Shown in pieces: positions 9,985 through 18,434 of a stretch of 64,000 nucleotides of DNA. The notes below the pieces were generated by a model that saw only the letters and a list, made by a program, of their open reading frames with translations, was not told the origin of the DNA and did no database searches. Made by a program: the position numbers and the translations under genes. The stretch spans positions 4,092,001 through 4,156,000 of the forward strand of contig NZ_JAVDXW010000001.1 of the NCBI RefSeq assembly GCF_031458135.1, in the 5' to 3' direction. Source of the DNA: Haloactinomyces albus (GTDB lineage Bacteria; Actinomycetota; Actinomycetes; Mycobacteriales; Pseudonocardiaceae). The number at the start of each line of letters is the position of its first letter. Position 1 is the first letter of the stretch.

Positions 9985-10911
9985 TCAGGCGTTCGAGTCG
10001 GGAAGTCCTTTGATGAGTTCGGTGAGCATGCCCAATTCGTCCTCGTCAAGATCCACCAGCGGACTGCGCACCGGCCCGGCCGACCGCCCGATCGCTTTCA
10101 TACCCGCCTTGACGATGCTCACCGCGTAACCCGCACGACGGTCGCGGATATCGCAGTAGGGCAGCACGAAATCGTTGAGGTACTGCTGCACCGTGGCGTG
10201 ATCGCGTCGGCGCACCGCGCCGTAGAAGTCCAGCGCGAACTGTGGGACGAAGTTGTACATCGCCGAAGAATAGGTGGTGACTCCCATCTCCAGGTACGGC
10301 AGCGCGAAGGTTTCGGCGGTGGGCAGTCCGCCGACATAGGCGAGCCGGTCGCCGAGTCGGGAATGGATCCGGGTCATTTTCTCGATGCTGCCCACACCGT
10401 CCTTGAATCCGATCAGATTCGGGCAGCTCTCGGCGAGTGCGGCGACCGTGGTGTCGGAGTAGACGGCGTTGGCCCTGCTGTAGAGAATCACCCCCAGTTC
10501 CGTGGCAGCACACACCGCCCGCACATGGGCCGCGAGACCCTCCTGATCGGATTCGGTGAGATAAGGCGGCAGCAGCAGAACCCCGTGCGCGCCTGCGCGT
10601 TCGGCGGCGTGGGTCATCTCGACGGCGATCGCGGTGCCGTACCCGGCGGGTGCGATCACGGGAACGTCCGCCGGCGTCTCCTGCACAGCGGCGGCGACCA
10701 CTGTCTCGACCTCGGCGGGGGTCAACGAGAAGAACTCGCCGGTGCCCCCGGCCGCGAAGAGCCCCGCCGGACCGTACTGGCTCAACCAACCGATGTTCTC
10801 TCGATACGCGGCCTCATCGAAGGAGTGGTCATCGCGGAAGTGGGTCACCGGAAACGACAGCAGTCCGGAGCTCAACTGCTTGGCGACTTCTTGCGGTGAG
10901 GGGCGGGACAT
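9985..10911 (-). CDS. kdgD: 5-dehydro-4-deoxyglucarate dehydratase
   Basis: Catalyses dehydration plus decarboxylation of 5-keto-4-deoxyglucarate to 2,5-dioxopentanoate and CO2. The 308-residue protein is a DapA-superfamily TIM barrel with the GGTGEF carboxylate-binding motif (55-60), Y144 in LYSR and the Schiff-base lysine K170 in GFKDG. I place the start at the ATG at 10911, with AGGAGA eight bases upstream; a TTG three bases earlier would fit less well. It is the first gene of the minus-strand aldarate operon and is divergent from a LysR regulator, with paired inverted repeats between them. Confidence 0.92.
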   Translation of the reverse strand: MSRPSPQEVAKQLSSGLLSFPVTHFRDDHSFDEAAYRENIGWLSQYGPAGLFAAGGTGEFFSLTPAEVETVVAAAVQETPADVPVIAPAGYGTAIAVEMTHAAERAGAHGVLLLPPYLTESDQEGLAAHVRAVCAATELGVILYSRANAVYSDTTVAALAESCPNLIGFKDGVGSIEKMTRIHSRLGDRLAYVGGLPTAETFALPYLEMGVTTYSSAMYNFVPQFALDFYGAVRRRDHATVQQYLNDFVLPYCDIRDRRAGYAVSIVKAGMKAIGRSAGPVRSPLVDLDEDELGMLTELIKGLPDSNA

Positions 10912-11018
10912 CAACGAGTTCTCCTAGCCTGGGACGAATTTCGGGCGGACACGCACACACCGACAGCACGGCATGTCCGATGCGCCGGCTCTCGATCCGG
11001 ACCATTTCCGTATGTGTT

Positions 11019-11103
11019 CGGTATCACCGTGCGCTGGCAGGATTCGACCGTAAGCGGGAATATCAATGCAAGTCCAACACTGATATGGCATCTACTGATA
11101 CCG
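11019..11103. promoter_or_regulatory. Nested inverted repeats between kdgD and the LysR gene (probable operator)
   Basis: Two nested dyads share one centre region: outer arms CGGTATCA (11019-11026) and TGATACCG (11096-11103), and inner arms ATATCA (11060-11065) and TGATAT (11081-11086). The half sites share the core TATCA/TGATA. They lie in the 203-bp divergent intergenic region, ending 11 bp before the LysR ATG, as expected for LysR-type recognition and activation sites. No experiment supports this; it is read from symmetry and position. Confidence 0.55.
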
Positions 11104-11114
11104 GAAGAGCATCG

Positions 11115-11993
11115 ATGTTCACCTTCAGTCAACTGAGCAGCTTCGTCGCCGTCGCCGAAGAACTGCATTTCGGTCGCGCCGCGGAACGTCTGCGCATGAC
11201 CCAGCCACCACTGAGCCGCCATATTCAGCAGCTGGAAAGGGAACTTCGGACGCAGCTGCTCGACCGCAGCAGCCGTGCTGTGCGCCTGACTCCGGCGGGC
11301 CATGCCTTTTTGCAGGACGCCCGGAACCTGCTGCACGAGGCGGAGAACGCCACCCTGTCGGTACGTCGGGTGACCAGCGGCGAGGCAGGAGTGGTGCGCG
11401 TCGGCTTCACCGCCACCTCGGCCTACGAGGTGTTGGGCGGCCTGCTGGAGACCGCACGCGACCGGCTTCCGCACGTCGACGTGGTACTGCGGGAGCTGGT
11501 CACGCGAGACCAGCTCGAGCAGCTGTCGGCGGGCGCGCTCGACCTCGGCCTCATCCGGCCACCGGTGAGCCGCCCCGAACTGCGATCCCGACCACTGGTC
11601 ACGGAACCGCTGCTGGCGGCACTGCCCCGGGCACACCCACTGGCCCGGCAGCCGGAAAGCACCATGGACCTGCAAGAATTCGACGGGCAAGATGTGGTGA
11701 TGTACTCGCCGACCGAGGCACGGTACTTCCACGAGCTGCTGGTGAGTATCTTCCGAGGCGCGGGAATCGTTCCCAGGTATCGCCAGCACGTCAGCCAGAT
11801 CCACACGATGCTCGCGCTGGTGCAGGTCGGCCTCGGCGTGGCCCTGGTGCCTGCTGCCGCTGCACGGCTTCGTCTGGAGGGAGTGAGTTTCCGCCCCGTC
11901 GAGCTGCCGGATCCGGATCCCGTGGAGCTGCATCTGGCGTGGCAACGGGGCAACGACAATCCCGCGCTCGGTGCCTTTCTTTCGTTGTTGTGA
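11115..11993 (+). CDS. LysR-type regulator of the aldarate operon
   Basis: A 292-residue LysR-type transcription factor. Residues 1-60 form the winged helix-turn-helix (FSQLSSFVAVAEELHFGRAA, then LRMTQPPLSRHIQQLE), and residues 90-290 the periplasmic-binding-like effector domain (VGFTATSAYEVLGGLL onwards). ATG 11115 is chosen because GGAAGAG lies just upstream and it begins directly at the conserved MFTFSQL; a further in-frame ATG about 30 bp earlier is possible. Being divergent from kdgD with dyads between, it most likely activates the aldarate operon in response to glucarate, galactarate or an intermediate, and may autoregulate. Confidence 0.88.
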   Translation: MFTFSQLSSFVAVAEELHFGRAAERLRMTQPPLSRHIQQLERELRTQLLDRSSRAVRLTPAGHAFLQDARNLLHEAENATLSVRRVTSGEAGVVRVGFTATSAYEVLGGLLETARDRLPHVDVVLRELVTRDQLEQLSAGALDLGLIRPPVSRPELRSRPLVTEPLLAALPRAHPLARQPESTMDLQEFDGQDVVMYSPTEARYFHELLVSIFRGAGIVPRYRQHVSQIHTMLALVQVGLGVALVPAAAARLRLEGVSFRPVELPDPDPVELHLAWQRGNDNPALGAFLSLL

Positions 11994-12254
11994 ACACGTG
12001 TTGCGACCTCAACCACGATTCCGTCCCGTTGGCCGGGACACATATTCGGCACATGTCGCGGACTCCGGAAGTTCTCGCCACATCCCGGCATGCGCATCGT
12101 TCCGGGTAACGGCGGTGTACCGTGCGAGCCCCGCTCTGCGGCAACGAGTGCACTGGTGCACGCTACGCACCTGCGAGAAGACCCGCCCCTCGGCACAATC
12201 GGTGCGGTCGTTCAACGGGGAAGGCATCAACGACATGTCGGGGAGGCCGGCAGT

Positions 12255-13379
12255 ATGGCCGTGGTGGGGTGGATCGCTGTCGGGGCGTGGCTGGTGCTGG
12301 GATTGTTGCGCGGCCGGTTCTGGTGCACGGACCAGCGCTTGCCGCCCCTGGCAGCGGTGCAGCGGTGGCCGTCGGTGGCGATCGTGGTGCCTGCGCGGAA
12401 CGAGGCCGGGGTGGTGACCGCGACCCTGCCCACCCTGTTGTCGCAGCGATATCCGGGGCGGGTGCGGGTGGTCCTGGTCGACGACAACAGCACCGACGGC
12501 ACGGCCCACGTGTCCAGGCGGATAGGTGGTACGTCACTGACGGTGACCACGCCGGCCACTCCACCCGAGGGGTGGAGCGGCAAGCTGTGGGCGGTGGATC
12601 ATGGGATCGCCGAAGCCGGCGAGGTCGACTATATTCTGCTCACCGACGCGGACATCGCGCACGGACCCGACTCGCTGACCGCGTTGGTTCAAGCCGCCGA
12701 GGGCGGACACGATCTGGTCTCGCAGATGGCGATGCTGCGTACGGAAACGCTGTGGGAACGGCTGGTTGTGCCTGCTTTCGTGTACTTCTTCGCCCTGCTG
12801 TATCCGTTCCGCCGGGTGAACCGGCCCACCGCAGCGACCGCTGCCGCTGCTGGGGGGTGCATGCTGGTGCGGCGAGAGGTGCTTGCCCGAGCTGGGGGAG
12901 TGGCGGCCATTCGCGGGGCTGTGATCGACGACGTGGCCCTGGCGCGGCTGGTGCAGTCCTGCGGCGGCCGCCTCTGGCTCGGCTTGGCCGGGTCGGTCCG
13001 CAGTTTGCGCGCCTGTCCTCGTCTGGCGGATTTGTGGCACATGATCGCCCGGAGTGCTTATCCGCAACTGCGGTACTCTCCCGTGCTACTGGCCGGAACC
13101 GTGCTGGGGCTGGGAGTGGTGTTCCTGGCACCCCCGGTGACCACGGTTGCCGGGACATTGGTCGGCGATCTCGCCGTGCTGGTGCCCGGCGCTGTTGCCT
13201 GGTTGGTCATGGCGGCGACATTCGCGCCGATGCTGCGCTACTACGGTCGGCCTCTACCCGCGGCCCTGCTGTTGCCGGCAACCGCGCTGCTGTACATGCT
13301 GATGACTCTTGACTCGGCCCGGCGACACTGGTCCGGCCGCGGGACGGTCTGGAAGGGGCGAAGCTACTCCATCCGCTGA
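12255..13379 (+). CDS. hpnB: Glycosyltransferase family 2, HpnB-like
   Basis: A membrane-associated GT2 glycosyltransferase resembling the hopene-associated HpnB group, 374 residues. One N-terminal hydrophobic helix (residues 4-18) precedes the GT-A domain with VAIVVPARNEAG (41-52), LVDDNSTDGT (74-83), the metal-binding TDAD (130-133) and an IDDVALARLV segment equivalent to the ED acid motif. The C terminus has two to three further hydrophobic helices. The ATG at 12255 follows GGGAGG; the longer frame upstream has no coding look. No hopanoid synthesis genes are nearby, so the sugar acceptor is uncertain; carotenoid or other lipid glycosylation is possible. Upstream 11994-12254 holds no recognisable gene. 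Confidence 0.75.
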   Translation: MAVVGWIAVGAWLVLGLLRGRFWCTDQRLPPLAAVQRWPSVAIVVPARNEAGVVTATLPTLLSQRYPGRVRVVLVDDNSTDGTAHVSRRIGGTSLTVTTPATPPEGWSGKLWAVDHGIAEAGEVDYILLTDADIAHGPDSLTALVQAAEGGHDLVSQMAMLRTETLWERLVVPAFVYFFALLYPFRRVNRPTAATAAAAGGCMLVRREVLARAGGVAAIRGAVIDDVALARLVQSCGGRLWLGLAGSVRSLRACPRLADLWHMIARSAYPQLRYSPVLLAGTVLGLGVVFLAPPVTTVAGTLVGDLAVLVPGAVAWLVMAATFAPMLRYYGRPLPAALLLPATALLYMLMTLDSARRHWSGRGTVWKGRSYSIR

Positions 13380-13493
13380 GCACCGTCGTCACCCTGCCTG
13401 TCGGCGGACCTCGACCGGCGGGACCGCCGGTGGCGAAGACGCACGAATCGGTGGCCCGCAGCCGGCACGGGACACCGATTCTCGCCAATCAAT

Positions 13494-13534
13494 CCACCGC
13501 AACTCCCGCGTGCGGGTCGCGGGAGTTGCGGTGG
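13494..13534. terminator. Perfect 17-bp hairpin, bidirectional terminator
   Basis: CCACCGCAACTCCCGCG (13494-13510) and its exact reverse complement (13518-13534) flank a 7-nt loop. It lies between two convergent genes, 115 bp after hpnB and 10 bp after the glycerophosphodiesterase stop, so it can end both transcripts. Confidence 0.85.
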
Positions 13535-13543
13535 GGGTGAACT

Positions 13544-14392
13544 TCAGTGCATCACGTCGTGCAGCACGTCCGGGCGGTTGCTGATGATCCCGTCGACGCC
13601 ACGGTCGAGCAGCGTGCGCATCCGATCCGGATCATCGACCGTGTACGGGTTGATCGTCATGCCGTGCGCGTGCACATCGGCGATGTATTCCGAGGTCGCG
13701 TCGGAGTGGTGCGGGTTGACCTGATCGGAATAGGTGGCCACCTCGGCGAGTCGGCCGGTACTCGGGGCGCCGAGAACACCGACCGTGACCTGCGGAAGCA
13801 GCTCGTTGAAGTGACGGATGAAACCCCAGTCGAAGCTCTGCACCACCAGGCGCCGCCCAGCCGGGTCGGGATGGACCCAATGCGGCCGCTGCTGCAGCTC
13901 ATCGGCGATCCGCTGCCCGATGCCCGGGTACAGATCGGGTGATTTCACTTCGAGGAGCAGTCCGGCCCGGGTGTGCTCGAGCAGGTCCAGCACCTCGGCC
14001 AGGGTCGGGATACGCTCACCGGCGTACTTCGGGGCCTTCCACGAACCGGCGTCCAAGCTGCGGATCTCGGCGAGGGTGAAGTCGGCGACCCGCCACGGGG
14101 CACGCTCGGGGTACTTCTGCTCGACGTCGGTGGTTCGGGCCAGGGTCGTATCGTGGATCACGACCAGCCGGTCGTCCTTGGTTTGCTGGACATCGATCTC
14201 GACGAGGTCGCTTTTCATCTCGACGCCCAGTCGGACGGCGGCCAGCGTGTTTTCCGGTGCGTAGGCCGAAGCGCCTCGATGGGCGATGTTCGAGGCCTTG
14301 GGCTGGGGTGCGGTGCCCGCGGCAGCAACCGGTGTGGCAACCATCAGTGCCAGCAGCGCACTCGCGGCGATGACCGCAAAGCGGTGCAACAT
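13544..14392 (-). CDS. Secreted glycerophosphodiester phosphodiesterase
   Basis: Hydrolyses glycerophosphodiesters to glycerol-3-phosphate and an alcohol, outside the membrane. The 282-residue protein starts with a Sec signal peptide (residues 1-25, MLHRFAVIAASALLAL then VAAAG). The GDPD catalytic set follows: H38 and R39 (AHRGAS), E47 and N48 (PENT), E66 and D68 (VEIDVQ), and H80 with D81 (VIHDTT). Later blocks LLLEVKSP and VQSFDW fit the family. ATG 14392 is preceded by GAGAGGAAAAG and gives a proper signal peptide; the longer frame does not. It is alone in its transcription unit and may serve phosphate or glycerol scavenging. Confidence 0.88.
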   Translation of the reverse strand: MLHRFAVIAASALLALMVATPVAAAGTAPQPKASNIAHRGASAYAPENTLAAVRLGVEMKSDLVEIDVQQTKDDRLVVIHDTTLARTTDVEQKYPERAPWRVADFTLAEIRSLDAGSWKAPKYAGERIPTLAEVLDLLEHTRAGLLLEVKSPDLYPGIGQRIADELQQRPHWVHPDPAGRRLVVQSFDWGFIRHFNELLPQVTVGVLGAPSTGRLAEVATYSDQVNPHHSDATSEYIADVHAHGMTINPYTVDDPDRMRTLLDRGVDGIISNRPDVLHDVMH

Positions 14393-14455
14393 GCCTTTTC
14401 CTCTCTCGGGCGGAAGTACGGCCAAACCATCCTGCTGATCGCTGTTGAACTGTGC

Positions 14456-14484
14456 ATGCTTCACAGGTGTCATGGCAGTGTCAA
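14456..14484 (-). promoter_or_regulatory. Possible promoter of the glycerophosphodiesterase gene
   Basis: On the minus strand a consensus TTGACA (14484-14479) is followed at 17-nt spacing by AAGCAT (14461-14456), a poor -10. It is about 65 bp upstream of the start codon. The rest of the 328-bp space to 14720 shows no gene. Confidence 0.35.
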
Positions 14485-14720
14485 CACCGTGAAGGAAGCA
14501 CCGACCGAAGGCGCTATGGAGGCCCTGCCTGTAGCAGGACCTCGCGTGCCGGGGCGAGACCGACTGTTCGAGGAGGGCACCAAGTCGGCCGGGACGCAAC
14601 GGCAGTCGAGCCGAACGCGTCGCGGCCGCCGTCGGTGGCAATCAGCCCGCGCGTTCGTGGCGGTGCTCTGGACGTGCTCGAAAACGCCCCGGTCCGTGAT
14701 CCGTCGGTGATGGCGCATGG

Positions 14721-14912
14721 TCAGGCGGCGTGGGTTGTGTGGTGTTCGAGGCGGTCGGCGAGCCAGACCTTGATGACGGACTGGCGGGTCACGCCCAACC
14801 GTCGGGCTTCGCGGTCCAGCGCTGCGATCATCCATTCGGGGAAGTCGACGTTGACGCGTCGTTGTTCCTCGCCGGGGCGCCGTGCCTCGACCAGGGCGGC
14901 GCTGGTCAACAC
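14721..14912 (-). pseudogene. Ribbon-helix-helix (CopG-like) antitoxin remnant
   Basis: About 63 residues ending in ARRPGEEQRRVNVDFPEWM, then ALDREARRLGVTRQSVIKVW and LADRLEHHT. This matches the C-terminal ribbon-helix-helix of CopG/BrnA-like antitoxins: a beta strand RVNVDFP and helices with GVTRQSVIKVWLADRL. The acidic N-terminal arm expected in complete members is missing; upstream codons read a GC-rich, repeat-containing sequence, and the only candidate starts (GTG 14912, TTG 14909) lack a ribosome binding site. No toxin gene is adjacent. I therefore treat it as an orphan, truncated antitoxin, though a short functional DNA-binding protein is not excluded. Confidence 0.55.
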
Positions 14913-14973
14913 GCGGCCGGAGCGGCGGGTGGCGATAGCCGGCCCGAGCAGCAGCAGAGCCCGACCACGAGTC

Positions 14974-15008
14974 CCGGACAGGGTGGCCGGACAGGGTGGC
15001 CGGACAGG
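14974..15008. repeat. 13-bp tandem repeat, 2.7 copies
   Basis: The unit CCGGACAGGGTGG occurs at 14974-14986 and 14987-14999, followed by a partial copy CCGGACAGG at 15000-15008. It lies just upstream of the antitoxin remnant and 31 bp from the stop of the BlaB-like gene; replication slippage may have damaged the 5' end of the antitoxin gene. Confidence 0.8.
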
Positions 15009-15039
15009 CCGCCATGATGGTGCGCAAGTCGTTGCCGGG

Positions 15040-15942
15040 TCAGCTGTGTCGTAGATGGTCGCGGAGAGTTCGCGCCACCCAGCCCATGAGTGTGTCGGCT
15101 TCGGGTTGGGTGGCCGCAGCCACGTGGGACTCGGTGAGTGCGGCGATGCCGAAGGTCCGCCCGTCGGCATGTTCGACGACGCCGACTTCGTGCCGCAGGT
15201 TGAGCAGGGTTCCGGTCTTCGACGACCATGTCGACGCATCGGAGACGAATTCCGGTGCCAATCGGTGCCGTAGCAGGTTGTTGGCCATGAGTTCGCGGAC
15301 TCGTGCACCGATGCTGTGGTGAATCTTGGAGGGGGTCCACAATGCCTGCAGCAGGTCGATGAAGGCTCGTGCCGAACCGGAGTTGGCGCGGGTGACATCG
15401 AGCTGGGCCAGTGGGTGTCCGCGCCCGGTGGTGCCTGCGGTGATGGCCAGCGAGTGGGCGAGGGGAACCTCGGTGACCTCGAAGCGTTCCGCCGGGGTTT
15501 CGGTGAGGTCGCGTATCCTGTGGCGCGCCGTGATCCCGTGCAGATCCCACTGGTGCATCAACCGTGTGACCTCGGCGGGCGAGGTGATGTCGAACAGGGC
15601 GTCGGCCGCTGCTCCGTCACTGATCGAGGTGCTCAAATACAGCAGGTCGTCGATGGCCACGTGGGCTTCGTGGCGGAACCGGCTCAAGCCGGTCGGGCCC
15701 GGGGTGGTGATGCGGCCGGGCTGCACTGCCACCGTGGTGGAACCGTCGATGTCACCACGGTGAATGCGCTCGAGTGTGGCAGCGGCGAGGGGGACCTTGA
15801 TCAGTGAGGCGATCGGGTACTGCACGTCCGGGTCGATGCCGATTTCGTAGCCGGAGTGCAGGTCGCGCACGAGAAAGGAGCCTCGCAGCCCGCCGCTCTC
15901 GAGTTCGGCCCGAAGCCCTCTGATCAATGCTTCGATGGTCAT
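15040..15942 (-). CDS. BlaB-like penicillin-recognising serine protein
   Basis: A 300-residue member of the serine beta-lactamase/transpeptidase fold without a signal peptide. It has SLIK (S46, K49), SDG (108-110) in place of SDN, and KTGT (242-245), but no Glu166 motif ExxLN. The same trio (SxxK, SDG, KTG) characterises BlaB of Streptomyces cacaoi, an accessory activator of beta-lactamase expression encoded with the LysR protein BlaA. Here the order is identical: the gene starts at ATG 15942, overlapping the LysR stop (ATGA), with AGGAGA upstream, and the pair is divergent from a class A beta-lactamase. I infer a cytoplasmic sensing or regulatory role; hydrolytic activity on beta-lactams is less likely without the deacylation glutamate. 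Confidence 0.78.
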   Translation of the reverse strand: MTIEALIRGLRAELESGGLRGSFLVRDLHSGYEIGIDPDVQYPIASLIKVPLAAATLERIHRGDIDGSTTVAVQPGRITTPGPTGLSRFRHEAHVAIDDLLYLSTSISDGAAADALFDITSPAEVTRLMHQWDLHGITARHRIRDLTETPAERFEVTEVPLAHSLAITAGTTGRGHPLAQLDVTRANSGSARAFIDLLQALWTPSKIHHSIGARVRELMANNLLRHRLAPEFVSDASTWSSKTGTLLNLRHEVGVVEHADGRTFGIAALTESHVAAATQPEADTLMGWVARTLRDHLRHS

Positions 15943-16835
15943 CCCGTCTCCTGCCCGTCCACTGTGGCTCCGAGAGATCGTGCGACAGCGTTGGACAGTC
16001 GGTTGCGGATACGTTCGGCGTCGCCGGCGACAGCAGCCGTGATGTCGAAGCCACGCTCGAGTCGGCCCTCGCCGATCGACCGCCACGCCATGCCGAGCTC
16101 GCAGGCCTGCGCAGCCGAACACACCAGCAGGTCCGCAGAGCCGAGAACGTCGGCTATTGCCGCGGTCAGCGACTCGGCGACGGCGACCTGAGCGGGATGT
16201 AACCCGACAGCGTCGCGGATCCGCATGAGGCGATCCCGGATGTGTGGCACGTCGTCCTCCGGCTGGATCCAGACTCTGCGCCGTGGCAATCGGCGGGATC
16301 GTCCGACGCGCAGGGTTTCCAGGTGGACCGCACGCGGGGGCATCGCAGCGGTACCGGCGAGGCCCAACGGCACGGTCCACGTTCCGGCATCGGCGGGCAC
16401 CGCCGTGATGGCTGCCCGAACGTCGTGTGTGCGCACCAGCTCGGCGCGCTCACCCGGTGTGGCCGGATGGAACTCGAGAAACAGCTCGTGTGCGCGCGCT
16501 TCGGAGTCGAGTTCGGCCAGACCGCGCGTGGTGCAGGTTTCGGGGACGGCGATCCGCAGCGGGCGGGACTTGGCGCGCTGCGCGTCCTGCTCGATCGCGT
16601 CGGCGAGCCGCACCAAGCGCTGCGCCGAGGGCAGCATGTCCCTGCCGAACGGGGTCAGAATCGCCCGACGGCTGGAGCGATCGAACAAGCGCTCACCGAG
16701 ATGGCGCTCGAGCGCCGAGATGCGGCGACTGGCCACCGACTGGGGAATACGGGCGAGGGCGGCTCCGCGGGTGAAGCTGCCCGCCTCGCTCACGGCCACG
16801 AATGCTTTGCAGCCACCGACGAGATCCACACGCAC
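15939..16835 (-). CDS. LysR-type regulator of beta-lactamase (BlaA/AmpR-like)
   Basis: A 298-residue LysR-type regulator, first gene of a two-gene unit with the BlaB-like protein. Residues 5-62 form the helix-turn-helix ([19 protein letters not shown], then [24 protein letters not shown]), followed by an effector domain from about residue 90 ([11 protein letters not shown]). The start is a GTG at 16835 with only a weak purine stretch upstream. The gene is divergent from the beta-lactamase gene with a 102-bp spacer containing a T-N11-A dyad. The arrangement copies S. cacaoi blaA-blaB/blaL, so it probably activates the beta-lactamase gene on cell-wall stress. Confidence 0.82.
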   Translation of the reverse strand: MRVDLVGGCKAFVAVSEAGSFTRGAALARIPQSVASRRISALERHLGERLFDRSSRRAILTPFGRDMLPSAQRLVRLADAIEQDAQRAKSRPLRIAVPETCTTRGLAELDSEARAHELFLEFHPATPGERAELVRTHDVRAAITAVPADAGTWTVPLGLAGTAAMPPRAVHLETLRVGRSRRLPRRRVWIQPEDDVPHIRDRLMRIRDAVGLHPAQVAVAESLTAAIADVLGSADLLVCSAAQACELGMAWRSIGEGRLERGFDITAAVAGDAERIRNRLSNAVARSLGATVDGQETG

Positions 16836-16841
16836 AGTCTA

Positions 16842-16854
16842 TGCGCTTTCGGCA
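16842..16854. promoter_or_regulatory. T-N11-A dyad between blaA-like gene and beta-lactamase
   Basis: TGC-N7-GCA at 16842-16854, extended to ATGC/GCAT (16841-16855), fits the LysR T-N11-A rule. It lies seven bases from the LysR start and 84 bp before the beta-lactamase start, suitable for control of both genes. Short dyads like this arise by chance, so the call is tentative. Confidence 0.4.
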
Positions 16855-16937
16855 TCGAATCATCCGCTGGTGACTTGGACGGGATGACCCGGGGCTCCCG
16901 AGACTGTCCGCGACGATCAACGACGAAAGGAGCTCTC

Positions 16938-17849
16938 GTGCTCATACGGTGCGTCCACCGGACACTCCTGATCCCCCTGGCCTTCCTCGTGCTCGTCGGA
17001 TGCACCGGCGTCGAGGCCGACCCGCCGGTGCCCTCGAAGACGTCGACAGCCACGGAAGCCGAGGTCACAGCACTACGCGAAGAGTTCAGTCGGCTCGAAC
17101 GCGAATTCGGGGCTCGCCTCGGGGTGTACGCCGTGGATACGGCGACGGGACAGGAGCTCACCTACCGCGCCGACGAACGCTTCGCCTACGCCTCCACCCT
17201 CAAGGCGCTGTTGGCAGGCGCGGTCCTGCAGCAGAACACGATCGAGGAGCTGAACAAGAAGATCACCTACGATCGCGATGCTCTCGTGCCCTATTCGCCG
17301 ATCACGAAAAAGCACGTCGACAGTGGTATGACGCTGCGCGCCGTGCTCGATGCCGCTGTGCGCCACAGCGACAACACCGCCGGGAATCTCCTGTTCCGCG
17401 AAATCGGTGGTCCGGAGGGCCTGAACGCGGTGTTGCGCGGCATCGGCGACACCACCACCCACGTCGCCCGGATCGAACCCGAGCTCAACGAGTTCACACC
17501 CGGTGACATCCGCGATACCAGTACTCCTCGCGCACTGGCCACCAGCCTGCGCGCGTTCACCGTCGGAGACGCCCTGACGGCGGACAAACGCGCCATCCTC
17601 AACACGATGCTGCGTACCAACACCACCGGCGATGAGCTCATCCAGGCAGGAGCACCCGCCGGGTGGCAGGTCGGTGACAAAAGCGGCGCCGCCGACTACG
17701 GAACCCGCAACGACATCGCCATCCTCCGGCCACCGAAGGGCGAACCCATCATGATCGCGATTCTGTCCGACCGGAACACCAAGGACGCCGAGTACGACAA
17801 TGCTCTCATCGCCCGAGCCGCCGCGGTGGCACTCCGGGTTTTCCGATAG
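16938..17849 (+). CDS. bla: Class A beta-lactamase, lipoprotein
   Basis: Hydrolyses beta-lactams at the cell surface. The 303-residue protein begins with a short basic leader and a lipobox LVGC (C22), so it is membrane anchored. All class A motifs are intact: STLK (S86, K89), SDN (144-146), EPELN (E180 as the Glu166 equivalent) and KSG (248-250). The GTG at 16938 has AAAGGAG five bases upstream and gives the signal peptide; longer frames do not. It is divergent from the LysR-BlaB-like regulatory pair and ends at a strong bidirectional terminator. Spectrum cannot be predicted, but KSG rather than KTG is found in many actinomycete enzymes. Confidence 0.95.
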   Translation: MLIRCVHRTLLIPLAFLVLVGCTGVEADPPVPSKTSTATEAEVTALREEFSRLEREFGARLGVYAVDTATGQELTYRADERFAYASTLKALLAGAVLQQNTIEELNKKITYDRDALVPYSPITKKHVDSGMTLRAVLDAAVRHSDNTAGNLLFREIGGPEGLNAVLRGIGDTTTHVARIEPELNEFTPGDIRDTSTPRALATSLRAFTVGDALTADKRAILNTMLRTNTTGDELIQAGAPAGWQVGDKSGAADYGTRNDIAILRPPKGEPIMIAILSDRNTKDAEYDNALIARAAAVALRVFR

Positions 17850-17873
17850 TCCGGCGATCCCCGCTCGTGCAGA

Positions 17874-17917
17874 CTCGCCCACCTCGCGCTCTCGTTGTCT
17901 TACGCGAGGTGGGCGAG
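17874..17917. terminator. 15-bp hairpin shared by beta-lactamase and VOC genes
   Basis: CTCGCCCACCTCGCG (17874-17888) pairs exactly with 17903-17917 around a 14-nt loop. The downstream arm lies inside the last codons of the convergent VOC gene, whose stop is at 17902-17900, so one hairpin serves both directions. Confidence 0.8.
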
Positions 17918-18256
17918 CACGTTGATGACCGTCCCGCCGGGGTCCTGGACGAAGAAGCGACGCACGCCCCAGGGCTCGTCTGTCAGCGGGTAGACGATCC
18001 GCAGGCAGCGTTCCACCGCGGCGGTGTGTGCGGTGTCCACGGCGGCGGGGTCACCGACATCGACGCCGAAGCGCGGTTCGGGATTTTCCATGCCCGGTGG
18101 CGGGATGATGACCTGTGCTGCCGGGTTGGTAGGCGAGGTGAGCCCGAGCACGGGGTTTTGCATGGCGACCTGCAGTCCGAGCACCTCGACGTAGAAGTCC
18201 CGGGAGCCGGCGATGTCGGTTCCCTCGGCATAGGGCACGATCCTGGTCACTGACAT
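17900..18256 (-). CDS. VOC-superfamily (glyoxalase/bleomycin-resistance fold) protein
   Basis: A 118-residue single-domain vicinal-oxygen-chelate protein with the paired beta-alpha-beta-beta-beta units: MSVTRIVPYAEGTDIAGSRD, FYVEVLGLQVAM, and a second half ending in FVQDPGGTVINVLAH. The C-terminal segment DPxGxxxxV and the DFYxxxLG segment are typical. ATG 18256 has AGGAGG upstream. It lies downstream of an AraC regulator on the same strand with a 178-bp gap, a common pairing for small VOC genes. The substrate is not predictable; conserved metal ligands are not obvious, so it may be a binding protein rather than an enzyme. Confidence 0.75.
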   Translation of the reverse strand: MSVTRIVPYAEGTDIAGSRDFYVEVLGLQVAMQNPVLGLTSPTNPAAQVIIPPPGMENPEPRFGVDVGDPAAVDTAHTAAVERCLRIVYPLTDEPWGVRRFFVQDPGGTVINVLAHLA

Positions 18257-18434
18257 GCGGACGACCTCCTCGACTGACCTGTCAACGATTGGCGAGTTCG
18301 AGCAGCGGAGGGACTCTGCTGGAGTTTGCCGCCCAGGCTGCGTGGGACGCCGTCCTCGATGCAACGTTGTCGGTCCATGCCTACCACGGTGCCGACCGGC
18401 CACGCGCGGGTCTTGGACGGATGCGAAATGCGCT

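Noticed and set aside
14470..15027. Possible 185-residue minus-strand gene covering the antitoxin remnant
   Set aside because: Only the other frame carries the conserved ribbon-helix-helix segment; this one is repeat-derived and arginine-rich.
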